Assembly (NCBI RefSeq): GCF_000333035.1
Contig: NZ_BANU01000035.1
Span: 1-58,663, forward strand
Source: Gordonia sihwensis NBRC 108236
GTDB lineage: Bacteria; Actinomycetota; Actinomycetes; Mycobacteriales; Mycobacteriaceae
Length of the DNA stretch: 58,663 nt
Direction: 5' to 3'
Shown here: piece by piece, positions 9,386-18,396 of the stretch
Position numbering within the stretch: position 1 is the stretch's first letter
Layout of the letters: every line of letters begins with the position of its first letter
Program-made: the position numbers and the translations under genes
The notes under the pieces: model-generated
What the model saw: the letters and a program-made list of their open reading frames with translations, nothing else
Told to the model about the DNA's origin: nothing
Databases searched by the model: none

Positions 9386-9405
9386 CAGGGGGCGAAGGTC
9401 CCGTG
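9386..9405. promoter_or_regulatory. Candidate DevR/DosR box between desA and devR
   Basis: The 20-mer CAGGGGGCGAAGGTCCCGTG matches 13 of 20 positions of the mycobacterial consensus TTSGGGACTWWAGTCCCSAA, including GGG, C8 and the GTCCC half-site. It lies 46-66 bases upstream of devR and 32-52 upstream of desA, so one site could serve both. Matched by eye only. Confidence 0.45.
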
Positions 9406-9439
9406 GCGATTAGGCCCCGAGTCGCGCGCCGCCCTGTTG

Positions 9440-9445
9440 TAGCGT
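9440..9445 (+). promoter_or_regulatory. -10 hexamer TAGCGT of a probable leaderless devR promoter
   Basis: TAGCGT sits six bases before the devR ATG, leaving no room for an SD. The spacing implies that transcription starts at or next to the start codon. Confidence 0.55.
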
Positions 9446-9451
9446 TGAGGC

Positions 9452-10105
9452 ATGGTCGAGTCGCCTCGTAAGTACCGCGTGTTCCTCGTCGACGACCACG
9501 AGCTCGTCCGCCGTGGCCTTCGCGATCTGCTCAGCACCGCCGACGATCTCGAGGTCGTCGGCGAGGCGGCCACCGTCGCCGAAGCCGGAGTCGGTATCGC
9601 TGCGACGAAACCCGACGTCGCGGTGCTCGACGTGCGGCTGCCCGACGGCAACGGCGTGGAACTGTGCCGAAGCGTGCGGAGCGCGCAGCCGTCGGTGCAC
9701 TGCCTGATGCTGACGAGCTACGCCGACGACGACGCCCTGCTCGCCGCCGTCCTGGCCGGGGCCTCCGGCTTCGTACTCAAGCAGATCCTCGGCCACAATC
9801 TGATCGCCGCTGTGCGGACGGTCGGCGCCGGCGGATCGCTGCTCGACGACCGCAGCACCGCCGCGCTGCTGGCTCGCCTGCGCGACGGTGAACCGTCCGA
9901 TCCCCTGGCCCGGCTCACCGGCCAGGAGCGCGAGGTCTTCACCCTGATCGGCCAGGGCATGACCAACCGGCAGATCGCCGACCGGATGTTCTTGGCGGAG
10001 AAGACGATCAAGAACTACGTCTCGCGCATCCTCTCGAAGCTCGACATGCAGCGCCGCACTCAGGTGGCGGTGCTGGCCACCGAACTGCGCGAACGCGAAC
10101 GGTAG
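9452..10105 (+). CDS. devR: DevR/DosR-like NarL-family response regulator
   Basis: Two-component regulator of 217 residues. The receiver has DDH (14-16), phospho-acceptor Asp60 in [11 protein letters not shown], switch residue in LMLTSY and Lys in FVLKQ. The C-terminal LuxR-type helix-turn-helix reads LTGQEREVF...[35 protein letters not shown], nearly the recognition helix of M. tuberculosis DosR. That regulator drives the hypoxia/NO dormancy response. Unlike DosR, it is not in one operon with its kinase: the likely partner devS ends nine bases away on the opposite strand. It is autoregulated if the box at 9386-9405 is real. Confidence 0.92.
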   Translation: MVESPRKYRVFLVDDHELVRRGLRDLLSTADDLEVVGEAATVAEAGVGIAATKPDVAVLDVRLPDGNGVELCRSVRSAQPSVHCLMLTSYADDDALLAAVLAGASGFVLKQILGHNLIAAVRTVGAGGSLLDDRSTAALLARLRDGEPSDPLARLTGQEREVFTLIGQGMTNRQIADRMFLAEKTIKNYVSRILSKLDMQRRTQVAVLATELRERER

Positions 10106-10114
10106 TCGTCGGCG

Positions 10115-11740
10115 TCAGCGCAACGGCGCGGTCCACGTCAACGTGGTGCCCGACGCCGCGCTCGAGGTGATCGTGAAGCTGCCGTCGCAGTCGTCGGCGC
10201 GGCGGGTCAGGTTCGCCAGTCCCGACTGCCGGGCGGTCGGCGGAATACCGCATCCGTCGTCGGAGATCTCGACGGTCACGACGTCGTCGGCCGCGATGCG
10301 CACCCGGATGTGCTCGGCGCCCGAATGCCGGAGCGCGTTGGAGATGCCCTCCCGCAGCACTGCCTCGATGTGCGGCGCCAGGGCGTCGGGGACGAGCGTG
10401 TCGACCGGCCCCATGAACGCGACGCTCGGCACGATCGGCGCATGGGTCGCCAACTCGGCGACCACGTCGAGCGCGCGCCTGCGCAGCGTCGCCGCCTCGC
10501 CATGACCGGGAAGGCCCTGCAGATCGAAGATCGAGGTGCGGATCTGCGCGATGGTGGCGTCGAGGTCGGTGATGACCTGCTCCATCCGGGCGTCGTCGGC
10601 CGAGGCGGACCCGGCCTGCATGGTCTGCAGCGACATCCCGATCGCGAAGAGCCGCTGAATCACCAGATCGTGCAGGTCGCGGGCGATCCGGTGGCGGTCT
10701 TCGAGCAACTGCAGATCGCGCGCCAGTTCCTGCTGGTCGGCGTAGGCCAGGGCCAGCGAGGCCACGCGCGCGACACCCTGCAGGCCCGCGACCTCCTCCC
10801 CGGTCCAGACCCGTCGCTCGGGGTGGGTGAGGACGATCGCGCTCCGGCCGTTGGTCGGCTGCAGGGGCTGCATCGAGACCCACCGCGCTCCGTGCCGCAG
10901 CCACGGCACCGTGTGTGTTCGCACCTCGCGGACCAGGAGCTTGCCGTCGGCGCGCTCGTTGTCCGGGTCGACGACCTCGAACAGGTCCTCGGTGCAGGGC
11001 GCGGTACCGGTGTGTCCGGTGAGGACGCTGCCGGTCACGATGAACACGTCCACCGCCCCGGTGAGCGCGGAGACGTCGCGGCACAGTCCGTCGAGGGTGT
11101 CTTCGAGCGCCGTGCCCGCCAGCGGTTCGGATCCGCGGTCGGCGATCACCTGCATCCAGCGCAGCCGGGCCTGGGCCCGCTCGAAGGCGCGCGCGTTGTC
11201 GACTGCGATGCCCGCGGCCACCGCGAGGACCGCGACGATCTTCTCATCGAGCGGCGTGAACTCGGGGGCACCCTGCTTCTCAGTCAGGTAGATGCTGCCG
11301 AACAACTCGTCGCGGACGATGATCGGCGCGCCCAGGAAGGTGTCCATCGGCGGATGGTTGGGCGGGAACCCCACCGAGGCCGGATGATCGGACAGCTTCG
11401 GTATGCGCAGCACCTCGGGACGGTGCAGCAGTTCGCCGAGGACGCCGCGGCCCACCGGCAGCGGCCCCATCCGAGCGCGGACCTCCGGTTCGATGCCCGT
11501 GTACACGAACGCCTGGAGACCGAGCTCGGGCCCGCGGACCCCGAGCGCACAGTATCGGGCGTCGAGGACGTCGGCCGCCACCTCGACGATCCGCTGCAGC
11601 GCCTGGTCGAGTTCGAGACCGCGACCCACCAGCAGGACCGCTTCGAGCAGGTCGCGGAGCGCGGTCGGGTCCTCGACGCTGGCGTGGGCGAGCGCGTCGA
11701 GTGCCGCGTGGACCTCCGCCAGATCGCGCCTGCGAGTCAT
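10115..11740 (-). CDS. devS: DevS/DosS-like GAF-domain sensor histidine kinase
   Basis: Product of 541 residues: two tandem GAF domains (about 36-185 and 200-335), dimerisation/phospho-acceptor helix with DLHDLVIQRLFAIG (His357), and an HATPase with GISNALRHSG (N box), DDGCGIPP and GLANLTRRA. In GAF-A, His129 in NHPPMDTFLG aligns with the haem-ligand His of M. tuberculosis DosS, so haem-based O2/NO/CO sensing is likely. Start ATG at 11740 follows GGAGGAGGCGG and overlaps the cobB stop (ATGA). It is therefore the last gene of mqo-chelatase-cobO-cobB-devS, and converges with devR, its presumed partner. Confidence 0.92.
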   Translation of the reverse strand: MTRRRDLAEVHAALDALAHASVEDPTALRDLLEAVLLVGRGLELDQALQRIVEVAADVLDARYCALGVRGPELGLQAFVYTGIEPEVRARMGPLPVGRGVLGELLHRPEVLRIPKLSDHPASVGFPPNHPPMDTFLGAPIIVRDELFGSIYLTEKQGAPEFTPLDEKIVAVLAVAAGIAVDNARAFERAQARLRWMQVIADRGSEPLAGTALEDTLDGLCRDVSALTGAVDVFIVTGSVLTGHTGTAPCTEDLFEVVDPDNERADGKLLVREVRTHTVPWLRHGARWVSMQPLQPTNGRSAIVLTHPERRVWTGEEVAGLQGVARVASLALAYADQQELARDLQLLEDRHRIARDLHDLVIQRLFAIGMSLQTMQAGSASADDARMEQVITDLDATIAQIRTSIFDLQGLPGHGEAATLRRRALDVVAELATHAPIVPSVAFMGPVDTLVPDALAPHIEAVLREGISNALRHSGAEHIRVRIAADDVVTVEISDDGCGIPPTARQSGLANLTRRADDCDGSFTITSSAASGTTLTWTAPLR

Positions 11741-13158
11741 CGGACCGCCTCCTCCGGCGAAGGGCTCGGGATGTCGGCGGCCGCGGCCGCCGACACGAAT
11801 CGTGCCACGGCGGCCGGCTGTCCCACCGGGTGAACGTGCAGATACGACGCGTGCACCCCGCGGTGGATCACGCCGTCGGTCGCTGGTCCGTCGCCACCGG
11901 GCCACCCCCAGGCGGGCACCACGTCAGTGGCGAGATCGACGCTGCTGCGGTGGAATTCGTGGCCGGTCACCCGTTCACCGGTGCGATAGAGAACCGAATC
12001 GGCCACGGCGACGGCGTCGCGGTAGCCGAGCGTGAGCCGCGGCCCGAAGGCCCCGGTGCCCGGCAGTGCGCCGACCATCGGGACGCCGTCGAGCGCGGAC
12101 AGCAGGTACAGCAGGCCCGCGCACTCGGCCTGCACCGGCCGGCCCGCGGCCACGTGATCGCGCAGTCCGGCACGGAGGGAGTGGTTGGCGGCGAGCTCGT
12201 CCGCGTGGGCCTCGGGGAAGCCGCCGCCGATCACCACCGCCGCGGCGTGCTCCGGAAGCGGGTCGTGCAGCGGGTCGAAGCCGGCCACCTCGGCTCCCGC
12301 CGCGCGCAGGAGTTCGGCGTGCTCGGCGTACCCGAAGGTGAAGGCGGCGCCCTCCGCGACGGCCACCACCGGCCGCCGGTGTGGGCCCGTCACCGCGCTC
12401 GGGTCCGCGGCGGCGATCGCGTCGGCCGCCGACCAGGCGATCGCCGCGGGCGGTCGGGCCCGGCGTGCGATCTGGACGATCGCCGGAAGGTCGAGCGCCG
12501 CCCCCACCTTGGCGACTATCGCGGCCACCGAGTCCAGCGCGTCCCGCCGGCGCTCGGCGGCCGGGATGAGTCCTAGGTGCCGCGACGGCACGGTCAGGTC
12601 GGCGTCGCGCCGCACCGCGCCTAGCACCGGCAGTCCGACGCGGTCGCAGGCCTGTCGGAGGACCTGTTCGTGCCGCTGTGAGCCGACGCGGTTGAGGATC
12701 ACGCCCGCCACGCGGACCCGGGCGTCGTACCCGAGGAAGCCGTGGAGCAGTGCGGCGAGCGACTGGCTGTGCCCGCCGGCGTCGACCACCAGGATCACCG
12801 GTGCGCCGATGAGGGTGGCGACGTGCGCGGTGGAGCCGACGCCGAGCGGGTCGGGATCGTCGGTGATGCGGCCGTCGAACAGGCCCATCACGCCCTCCAC
12901 CACGGCGATGTCGGCGTCGGCGGAGCCCGCGGCCAGCAGTGGTGCGATGACGTCGGCGCCGACCAGGTTGGGGTCGAGGTTCCGGCCGACCCGGCCCGCC
13001 GCGACGGCGTGGTATCCGGGATCGATGTAGTCCGGGCCCACCTTGAAGGGCGCGACCCGGTGCCTGGCGGCGACGAGCGCGCCGATCAGGCCGGTGGTGA
13101 TCGTCGTCTTTCCGCTGCCGGACGCCGGCGCGGCGATCACGACCGCCGGGACTACCAC
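11737..13158 (-). CDS. cobB: Cobyrinate a,c-diamide synthase
   Basis: ATP- and glutamine-dependent amidation of the a and c carboxylates of (hydrogeno)cobyrinate. The product is 473 residues. An N-terminal P-loop, APASGSGKTT (10-19), begins the dethiobiotin-synthetase-like domain with KVGPDYIDPGYH and EGVMGLFDG. The C-terminal class I amidotransferase domain has nucleophile Cys346 in QAECAGLLYL and histidines in GHEFHRS. GTG at 13158 is preferred because it places APASGSGKTT at the family distance from the start; it overlaps the cobO stop by seven bases. Corresponds to Rv2848c. Confidence 0.94.
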   Translation of the reverse strand: MVVPAVVIAAPASGSGKTTITTGLIGALVAARHRVAPFKVGPDYIDPGYHAVAAGRVGRNLDPNLVGADVIAPLLAAGSADADIAVVEGVMGLFDGRITDDPDPLGVGSTAHVATLIGAPVILVVDAGGHSQSLAALLHGFLGYDARVRVAGVILNRVGSQRHEQVLRQACDRVGLPVLGAVRRDADLTVPSRHLGLIPAAERRRDALDSVAAIVAKVGAALDLPAIVQIARRARPPAAIAWSAADAIAAADPSAVTGPHRRPVVAVAEGAAFTFGYAEHAELLRAAGAEVAGFDPLHDPLPEHAAAVVIGGGFPEAHADELAANHSLRAGLRDHVAAGRPVQAECAGLLYLLSALDGVPMVGALPGTGAFGPRLTLGYRDAVAVADSVLYRTGERVTGHEFHRSSVDLATDVVPAWGWPGGDGPATDGVIHRGVHASYLHVHPVGQPAAVARFVSAAAAADIPSPSPEEAVR

Positions 13159-13769
13159 TCGATGCCCTTCTGGCCTTTGCGGCCCGCATCCATCGGATGC
13201 TTGATCTTCGTCATCTCGGTGACCAGATCGGCGGCCTCGATCAGCGCCTGGGGCGCATACCGTCCGGTGATGACGACGTGCTGCGTCCCGGGGCGGTTGC
13301 GGAGGGTCTCGACCACTTCGTCGGTGTCGATCCAGCCCCAGTGCAGCGGGTAGGTGAACTCGTCGAGGACGTAGAAGTCGTGCTCCTGCGCGGCGAGGCG
13401 CCGCGTGATCTCCGCCCATCCGGCCCGCGCCGATTCGGCGTGGTCCTCGACGGCGTCGTCACCGCGCTGAATCCACGACCATCCCTGCCCCATCTTGTGC
13501 CACTGCACAGGGCCGCCGGCGCCGGTGTCCCGATTCAGGCCGCCGAGGGCGAGCATGGAGTTCTCCTCACCGACCTTCCACTTCGCGCTCTTGACGAACT
13601 GGAAGACGGCGACGTCCAGACCGGCGTTCCAGGCGCGCATCGCCATGCCGAACGCGGCTGTCGACTTCCCCTTGCCTGCCCCGGTGTGTACGGCGAGCAC
13701 CGGCAGCCGGCGTCGCTTCCGGGTGGTCAGTCCGTCGTCGGGAACGGTCTCGGGTACGCCCTTGGGCAC
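13152..13769 (-). CDS. cobO: Cob(I)yrinic acid a,c-diamide adenosyltransferase
   Basis: Transfers the adenosyl group of ATP to cobalt of the corrin. The product is 205 residues, the CobA/CobO/BtuR family size. P-loop variant GAGKGKST is at residues 30-37, followed by FQFVKSAKW, then FYVLDEFTYPLHWGWID (Walker B) and VVITGRYAPQ, ending MKHP-like IKHPMDAGRKGQKGIEW. The GTG start at 13769 has a clean GGAGG seven bases upstream. It lies 28 bases after the chelatase gene and overlaps cobB. Corresponds to Rv2849c. Confidence 0.95.
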   Translation of the reverse strand: MPKGVPETVPDDGLTTRKRRRLPVLAVHTGAGKGKSTAAFGMAMRAWNAGLDVAVFQFVKSAKWKVGEENSMLALGGLNRDTGAGGPVQWHKMGQGWSWIQRGDDAVEDHAESARAGWAEITRRLAAQEHDFYVLDEFTYPLHWGWIDTDEVVETLRNRPGTQHVVITGRYAPQALIEAADLVTEMTKIKHPMDAGRKGQKGIEW

Positions 13770-13797
13770 AGTGCATCCTCCAGTTCAGCCACCGGCG

Positions 13798-15714
13798 TCA
13801 CGCGACGCCGCGGACGTGCTCGGCCAGTCCGGACGAGGTCAGCGAATCCATCGTCGCGTACTGCGCGCCCAGCCGGCGCGCCAGGTCGGCGGCCAGACCG
13901 AGACGGACCAGGCCCTGCTCACAGTCCACCACAACGGCGCAGACTCCCCTGCGCGCGACCTCGTCCGCGGCGGCGTCGGCGCGGCGCGGCGCGTCGGCCC
14001 CGGCCGTGGCTCGGCCGTCGGTGAGCGCCACCAGCAGGGGCCTGCGCTCCGGGTCGGTGCGGCGGGCCCGCTCGATCACCTCGAGCGCCCGGTGCAGTCC
14101 CTCGGCCAGCGGCGTGCGTCCGCCGGTGCGCACCTGTGCCAGGCGCGCCACCGCCAGGTCCACCGACCGGGTCGGCGGAACCGCGACGTAGGCATCCCTT
14201 CCGCAGGCCACGACCACCGCCACCCGGTCACGCCGGGTGTACGAGTCGCGCAGGAGGTCGACGCAGGCGTTGCGCACCGCGGTGAGCCGGGCGCGGGCGG
14301 TCATCGATCCGGAGAGGTCGACGACGAAGACCACGAGATTGGCTTCGGTGCCGATGCGCTCGGCTCCGCGGAGATCGTCGGCGATGAGCGCGGGGAGCCC
14401 GTCGCCGCTGCTGCGGTGGGCGGCGGCGAGCACGGTGCCGAACAGGTGCACCCCGGTCCGCGGACCGAAGTCGACGGCCCGGGTGGTGATGCCGCGGCTG
14501 GTCCGGGCCCGCGAACGGCGGCCCACATCACCGTCACCGACGCCCTCGGCGCGGAAGGTGCGGATGCGGGCACCACCGGGTGCCGAACCGAAGTCCGGGC
14601 CGGTCGGCGCTCCTGAACCGCCGGGCGGATCGGTGTCGGGAGGATCCGTGTCGGGTCCGTCCGGATCGTCGTCCGGTTCCGGGCCACCCGAGTCTGGGCC
14701 GCCTGAGTCTGGGCCGTCTGAGTTCGGGCCGCTGTCGTCGGGTCCGTCCGGCTGCTGCGGCCCGGACTCGGACTCGTCCCGCGGGCCCGCGGCCTGCTCA
14801 CCGGCGTCCAGGGCGTCGTCGAGCTGCTGGTCGGTCATGCTCGACTCGTCGAAGGGATTGCGGCGCCGTCGATGCGGCAGTGCCAGTTCCACGGCCACCC
14901 GCACGTCGTCGGCGTCGATCTCGTCGGCGCCGCGCCATGCGGCGTGTGCGGCGGCGGTCCGGGCCACGACGATGTCGCCGCGCAGACCGTCGACGTCGAG
15001 GTGAGAGCAGACGCCGGCGATCCGGCGGAGCTCCCGCTGCGGGATCCGGACGGTCGCGACGCGGTCGCGGGCCGCGACGATCCGTTGCGCGAGATCGGCC
15101 TCGGCGTCGGCGAACCGCTCCGCATAGCCCTGCGGATCGGCGTCGAAGGCCAGCCGTGAGGTGACGATCTCGACGCGCTCGTCGACGTCACGGGCACCGG
15201 CGACGTCTACCACCAGCCCGAACCGGTCGAGCAACTGCGGACGCAGTTCGCCCTCTTCCGGGTTCATCGTCCCGACCAGCACGAATGCCGCCGCCTGGGT
15301 GTGCGAGACGCCGTCACGCTCAACGGTGACTCGGCCGCTCGCGGCCGCATCGAGCAGGACGTCGACGAGATGGTCCGACAGGAGGTTGACCTCGTCGATG
15401 TACAGGACGCCGCCGTCGGCCTGCGCCAGCAGACCCGGCGTGAACCGGGCTTCACCGTCGCGCAGCACCCGAGTCAGGTCGAGCGACCCGATCACCCGGT
15501 CCTCGGTGGCGCCGATCGGCAGGTCGACCACGCGCGAATCCTCGCCGAGCAGCGGGGCGAGCCCGCGGACGATGGTCGACTTCGCGGTCCCTTTCTCACC
15601 GCGGATCAGGACACCGCCGATCCCCGGCGAGACGGCGGACAGGATCAGTGCGAGCTTGAGGCGATCCTGTCCGACCACCGCGCTGAACGGGAAGCGAACG
15701 CCGGCGTCACTCAT
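13798..15714 (-). CDS. Magnesium/cobalt chelatase-type protein, fused I and D subunits
   Basis: Product of 638 residues. An AAA+ module has Walker A GEKGTAKS (39-46) and Walker [11 protein letters not shown] (103-112). A disordered acidic Pro/Gly/Asp linker follows (about 305-372). A C-terminal von Willebrand A domain has the MIDAS motif DLSGSMT (466-472). The layout equals a BchI-BchD fusion (M. tuberculosis Rv2850c). With cobO and cobB directly downstream, a role in cobalt insertion with a CobN encoded elsewhere is the usual inference, but it is unproven. ATG at 15714 comes four bases after the mqo stop. Confidence 0.9.
   Translation of the reverse strand: MSDAGVRFPFSAVVGQDRLKLALILSAVSPGIGGVLIRGEKGTAKSTIVRGLAPLLGEDSRVVDLPIGATEDRVIGSLDLTRVLRDGEARFTPGLLAQADGGVLYIDEVNLLSDHLVDVLLDAAASGRVTVERDGVSHTQAAAFVLVGTMNPEEGELRPQLLDRFGLVVDVAGARDVDERVEIVTSRLAFDADPQGYAERFADAEADLAQRIVAARDRVATVRIPQRELRRIAGVCSHLDVDGLRGDIVVARTAAAHAAWRGADEIDADDVRVAVELALPHRRRRNPFDESSMTDQQLDDALDAGEQAAGPRDESESGPQQPDGPDDSGPNSDGPDSGGPDSGGPEPDDDPDGPDTDPPDTDPPGGSGAPTGPDFGSAPGGARIRTFRAEGVGDGDVGRRSRARTSRGITTRAVDFGPRTGVHLFGTVLAAAHRSSGDGLPALIADDLRGAERIGTEANLVVFVVDLSGSMTARARLTAVRNACVDLLRDSYTRRDRVAVVVACGRDAYVAVPPTRSVDLAVARLAQVRTGGRTPLAEGLHRALEVIERARRTDPERRPLLVALTDGRATAGADAPRRADAAADEVARRGVCAVVVDCEQGLVRLGLAADLARRLGAQYATMDSLTSSGLAEHVRGVA
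14690..14734. repeat. Three 15-base tandem units in the chelatase linker
   Basis: GAGTCTGGGCCGCCT is followed by GAGTCTGGGCCGTCT and a third, diverged copy. On the minus strand they encode repeated [10 protein letters not shown]-type acidic linker units. Length polymorphism between strains would be expected here. Confidence 0.75.
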
Positions 15715-15718
15715 CGAA

Positions 15719-17203
15719 TCAGGCGTCGGGCCGCGCGGTGAGCCGGAGGCTGCGGTTGGTCCAGTCCCACAACTCGCGGTACAGGGCGGGGTTCTCGTCG
15801 AGCTTCTGGCCGAACGACGGGATCATCTCGGTCAGGGTGCTCTTCCAGCCCTCGAAACGACCGCTGAAGCACTGCTGAAGCACCGAGATCATCGCGGGAA
15901 CCGCGGTCGAGGCGCCCGGCGACGCTCCGAGGAGACCGGCGAGCGTGCCGTCGCCCTCCGCGACCACCGCGGTGCCGAACTCGAGGCTGCCGCCGACACC
16001 GGTCTTGCGGATCACCTGGACGCGCTGACCGGCGGTGATCAGCTCCCAGTCCTCGCCGACGGCGCGCGGCGCGAAGTCCTGCAGCGTCTTGACGCGGTCG
16101 GCGGGGCTCGCGGCGAGCTCGGAGATCAGGTACTTGAGCAGACCGAACTCCTGCGGGGCGATCGACATCATCGGCAGCAGGTTGCCCGGCTTCACCGACT
16201 TCGGCAGGTCCATGACGCCGCCGGTCTTGAGGAACTTCGGCGACCAGCCCGCGTACGGGCCGAAGAGCAGGCCCTTGTCGTGATTGATGACGCGCGTGTC
16301 CAGGTGCGGCACCGACATCGGCGGGGCGCCCACCGCGGCCTGGCCGTACACCTTCGCCGAATGCTGTGCGATCACGTCGGGGTTGGTGCAGCGGAAGAAC
16401 TCGCCGCTGACCGGGAAGCCGCCGAAGCCCTTGGCCTCGGAGATGCCCGACTTCTGCAGCAGGTGCAGTGCGCCGCCGCCTGCGCCGACGAAGACGAACT
16501 TCGCTTCGACGCGAACCTTCTCGCCGGTGCGGTTGTTGCGGATCTTCATCACCCAGCTGCCGTCCGACTGCTTGGTGAGGTTGCGGACCTCGTGCCCGAA
16601 GTAGAGGTCGGCGTCACGGCCGACGAAGTTCAGCAGCTGCTGGGTGAGCGCGCCGAAATCGACGTCGGTTCCCTGGGTGTACCAGTTCAGGGCCACCGGA
16701 TCGGAGTAGTCCCGGCCGGCGCCCATCAGCGGCAGCCGCGCCGCGAACTCGGCGTCGTCGTCGATGAACTCCATGCCCTCGAAGAGGGTGTGGCTCGAGA
16801 GCGCCGCATGGCGCTTGCGCAGGTACTCGACGCCGTCGGCGCCGTGGCAGAAGCTCACGTGCGGGATCGGGTTGATGAACTCGTCGGGCGCACCGAGCAG
16901 GCCGTTGTCAACACCGTAGGCCCAGAACTGCCGCGAGACCTGGAACTGCTCGTTGATGTTCAGCGCCTTGGTGATGTCGATGTCGCCGTTGGCGTCGGCC
17001 GGCGTGTAGTTGAGCTCGCAGAGCGCCGAGTGGCCGGTGCCGGCGTTGTTCCACGGGTCGCTGCTCTCGGCGGCGGCCGCCTCCAGGCGCTCGAACAGGC
17101 TGATCGACCAGCTGGGCTCCAGTCGGCGCAGCAGCGCGCCGAGCGTGGCGCTCATGATTCCGGCACCGACGAGCGCCACGTCTGTCTTAATCACCTTGGC
17201 CAC
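15719..17203 (-). CDS. mqo: Malate:quinone oxidoreductase
   Basis: FAD-dependent membrane-associated enzyme that oxidises malate to oxaloacetate and reduces the quinone pool. The product is 494 residues, the family length. The N-terminal FAD motif is [23 protein letters not shown], followed by [40 protein letters not shown] and [11 protein letters not shown]. Start GTG at 17203 has GGAGGAG eight bases upstream; the frame stays open to 17236 but without family similarity. It heads the run to chelatase-cobO-cobB-devS with only four bases before the chelatase gene. Corresponds to Rv2852c; the acetyltransferase Rv2851c is missing here. Confidence 0.96.
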   Translation of the reverse strand: MAKVIKTDVALVGAGIMSATLGALLRRLEPSWSISLFERLEAAAAESSDPWNNAGTGHSALCELNYTPADANGDIDITKALNINEQFQVSRQFWAYGVDNGLLGAPDEFINPIPHVSFCHGADGVEYLRKRHAALSSHTLFEGMEFIDDDAEFAARLPLMGAGRDYSDPVALNWYTQGTDVDFGALTQQLLNFVGRDADLYFGHEVRNLTKQSDGSWVMKIRNNRTGEKVRVEAKFVFVGAGGGALHLLQKSGISEAKGFGGFPVSGEFFRCTNPDVIAQHSAKVYGQAAVGAPPMSVPHLDTRVINHDKGLLFGPYAGWSPKFLKTGGVMDLPKSVKPGNLLPMMSIAPQEFGLLKYLISELAASPADRVKTLQDFAPRAVGEDWELITAGQRVQVIRKTGVGGSLEFGTAVVAEGDGTLAGLLGASPGASTAVPAMISVLQQCFSGRFEGWKSTLTEMIPSFGQKLDENPALYRELWDWTNRSLRLTARPDA

Positions 17204-17360
17204 GCTGCTGAACTCCTCCACCCATAGGGCATTCACGACCTGTATCGCGGATCATTGTTCACCATCGCGTTGTCTGAGGCAGCATCGGTGCGCGCAAGTG
17301 TGGGGTGTGCGACAACGGGTGCCACGCCGACGCCCGATCCGCGCACCGACGGGTGCGGCC

Positions 17361-17366
17361 TAAGCT
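17361..17366 (+). promoter_or_regulatory. -10 hexamer TAAGCT of a probable leaderless promoter
   Basis: TAAGCT lies seven bases before GTG at 17374, with no SD in between. It would drive the hydrolase-mtr pair. Confidence 0.55.
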
Positions 17367-17373
17367 GGTCGGC

Positions 17374-18396
17374 GTGAGCAGCGTGAAAAGCCGGCAATGG
17401 CGTCCCGACGAACTCCTCGACCGATACGAAGTGCTGACCATCCCCCTCGGCGACGACCCGGACGGCGAGGGCGCCGTGGAGGCCACCCTGATCCGCCAGG
17501 CCGGAGCGGAACCGGCCACCGCCGGGACGGTCCTGTACGTCCACGGCTTCACCGACTACTTCTTCCAGGAGGAGCTGGCCGAGTTCTTCCACGATCGGGG
17601 CTACGGTTTCTACGCGCTCGATCTGCGCAAGTGCGGGCGGTCGCTCCTGGACGGGCAGCAACCGCACTTCACCACCGACCTCGAGTTCTACGACCAGGAG
17701 CTGAACGCGGCACTCGATGTCGTGACCGAGGAATCCGGGTCCGGCGACGAGCCGGCTCGGGTGATCGTGGTCGCCCACTCCACCGGAGGACTGATCACGC
17801 CGCTCTGGCTCGACCGACTCCGGCGCACCGATCCGGACCGGCACCGCCGCATCAAGGGGCTGGTCCTCAACAGCCCCTGGCTGGACTTGCAGGGCGATCC
17901 CCTGCTGCGCACCGACGCCGTCAATCTGCTGATCCGCGGAGTCGGCCGAGTTCGGGCCAAAGCCGTGCTGCCGCAGAAACTCTCGGCAGCGTACGGCGAG
18001 AGCCTGTCCGCCGACGCCCACGGCGAGTGGACCTACGATCTGCGGCGCAAGCCGCTCGGCGGTTTCCCGGTGACCTTCGGCTGGCTGGCCGCCGTCCGCG
18101 CGGGACAGCATCGCCTGCACCGGGGGCTCGACATCGGCGTGCCCGCCCTGGTCCTGCGATCGGACAAGACCCGCTTCACCGGGGCCTACGAGCCTGCGGT
18201 CGACACCGCTGACTGCGTGCTCGACGTGAAGCAGATCGCGCAGTGGTCCGGCGTGATCGGCCGTCGCGTGTGGGCGGTGGCCGTCCCCGACGCCCGCCAC
18301 GACGTCTTCCTTTCTCTGGAGACGCCCCGGCGCATCGCCTACGACGAAGTGCAGAACTGGCTGCACACGATCTTCGGCGAGGGGGCGCGGCGATGA
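17374..18396 (+). CDS. Alpha/beta hydrolase (serine lipase/lysophospholipase-like)
   Basis: Product of 340 residues from GTG at 17374. The alpha/beta fold signatures are [20 protein letters not shown], the nucleophile elbow VAHSTGG (GxSxG-like with Ser in HSTGG) and a C-terminal histidine in [10 protein letters not shown]. An Asp in VLRSDKTRF is a candidate acid. It occupies the place of Rv2854, next to mtr, in M. tuberculosis. Its stop overlaps the mtr start (ATGA), so the two are coupled. The substrate is unknown; monoacylglycerol or lysophospholipid are family-typical guesses. Confidence 0.85.
   Translation: MSSVKSRQWRPDELLDRYEVLTIPLGDDPDGEGAVEATLIRQAGAEPATAGTVLYVHGFTDYFFQEELAEFFHDRGYGFYALDLRKCGRSLLDGQQPHFTTDLEFYDQELNAALDVVTEESGSGDEPARVIVVAHSTGGLITPLWLDRLRRTDPDRHRRIKGLVLNSPWLDLQGDPLLRTDAVNLLIRGVGRVRAKAVLPQKLSAAYGESLSADAHGEWTYDLRRKPLGGFPVTFGWLAAVRAGQHRLHRGLDIGVPALVLRSDKTRFTGAYEPAVDTADCVLDVKQIAQWSGVIGRRVWAVAVPDARHDVFLSLETPRRIAYDEVQNWLHTIFGEGARR

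Noticed and set aside
10310..11833. 507-codon plus-strand frame antisense to devS
   Set aside because: The minus-strand frame contains GAF, His-box and ATPase motifs in order; the antisense frame shows none.
13798..15714. Photosynthetic magnesium chelatase
   Set aside because: No bchH or other bacteriochlorophyll genes are present; the context is cobalamin synthesis, and the same fusion exists in non-photosynthetic mycobacteria.
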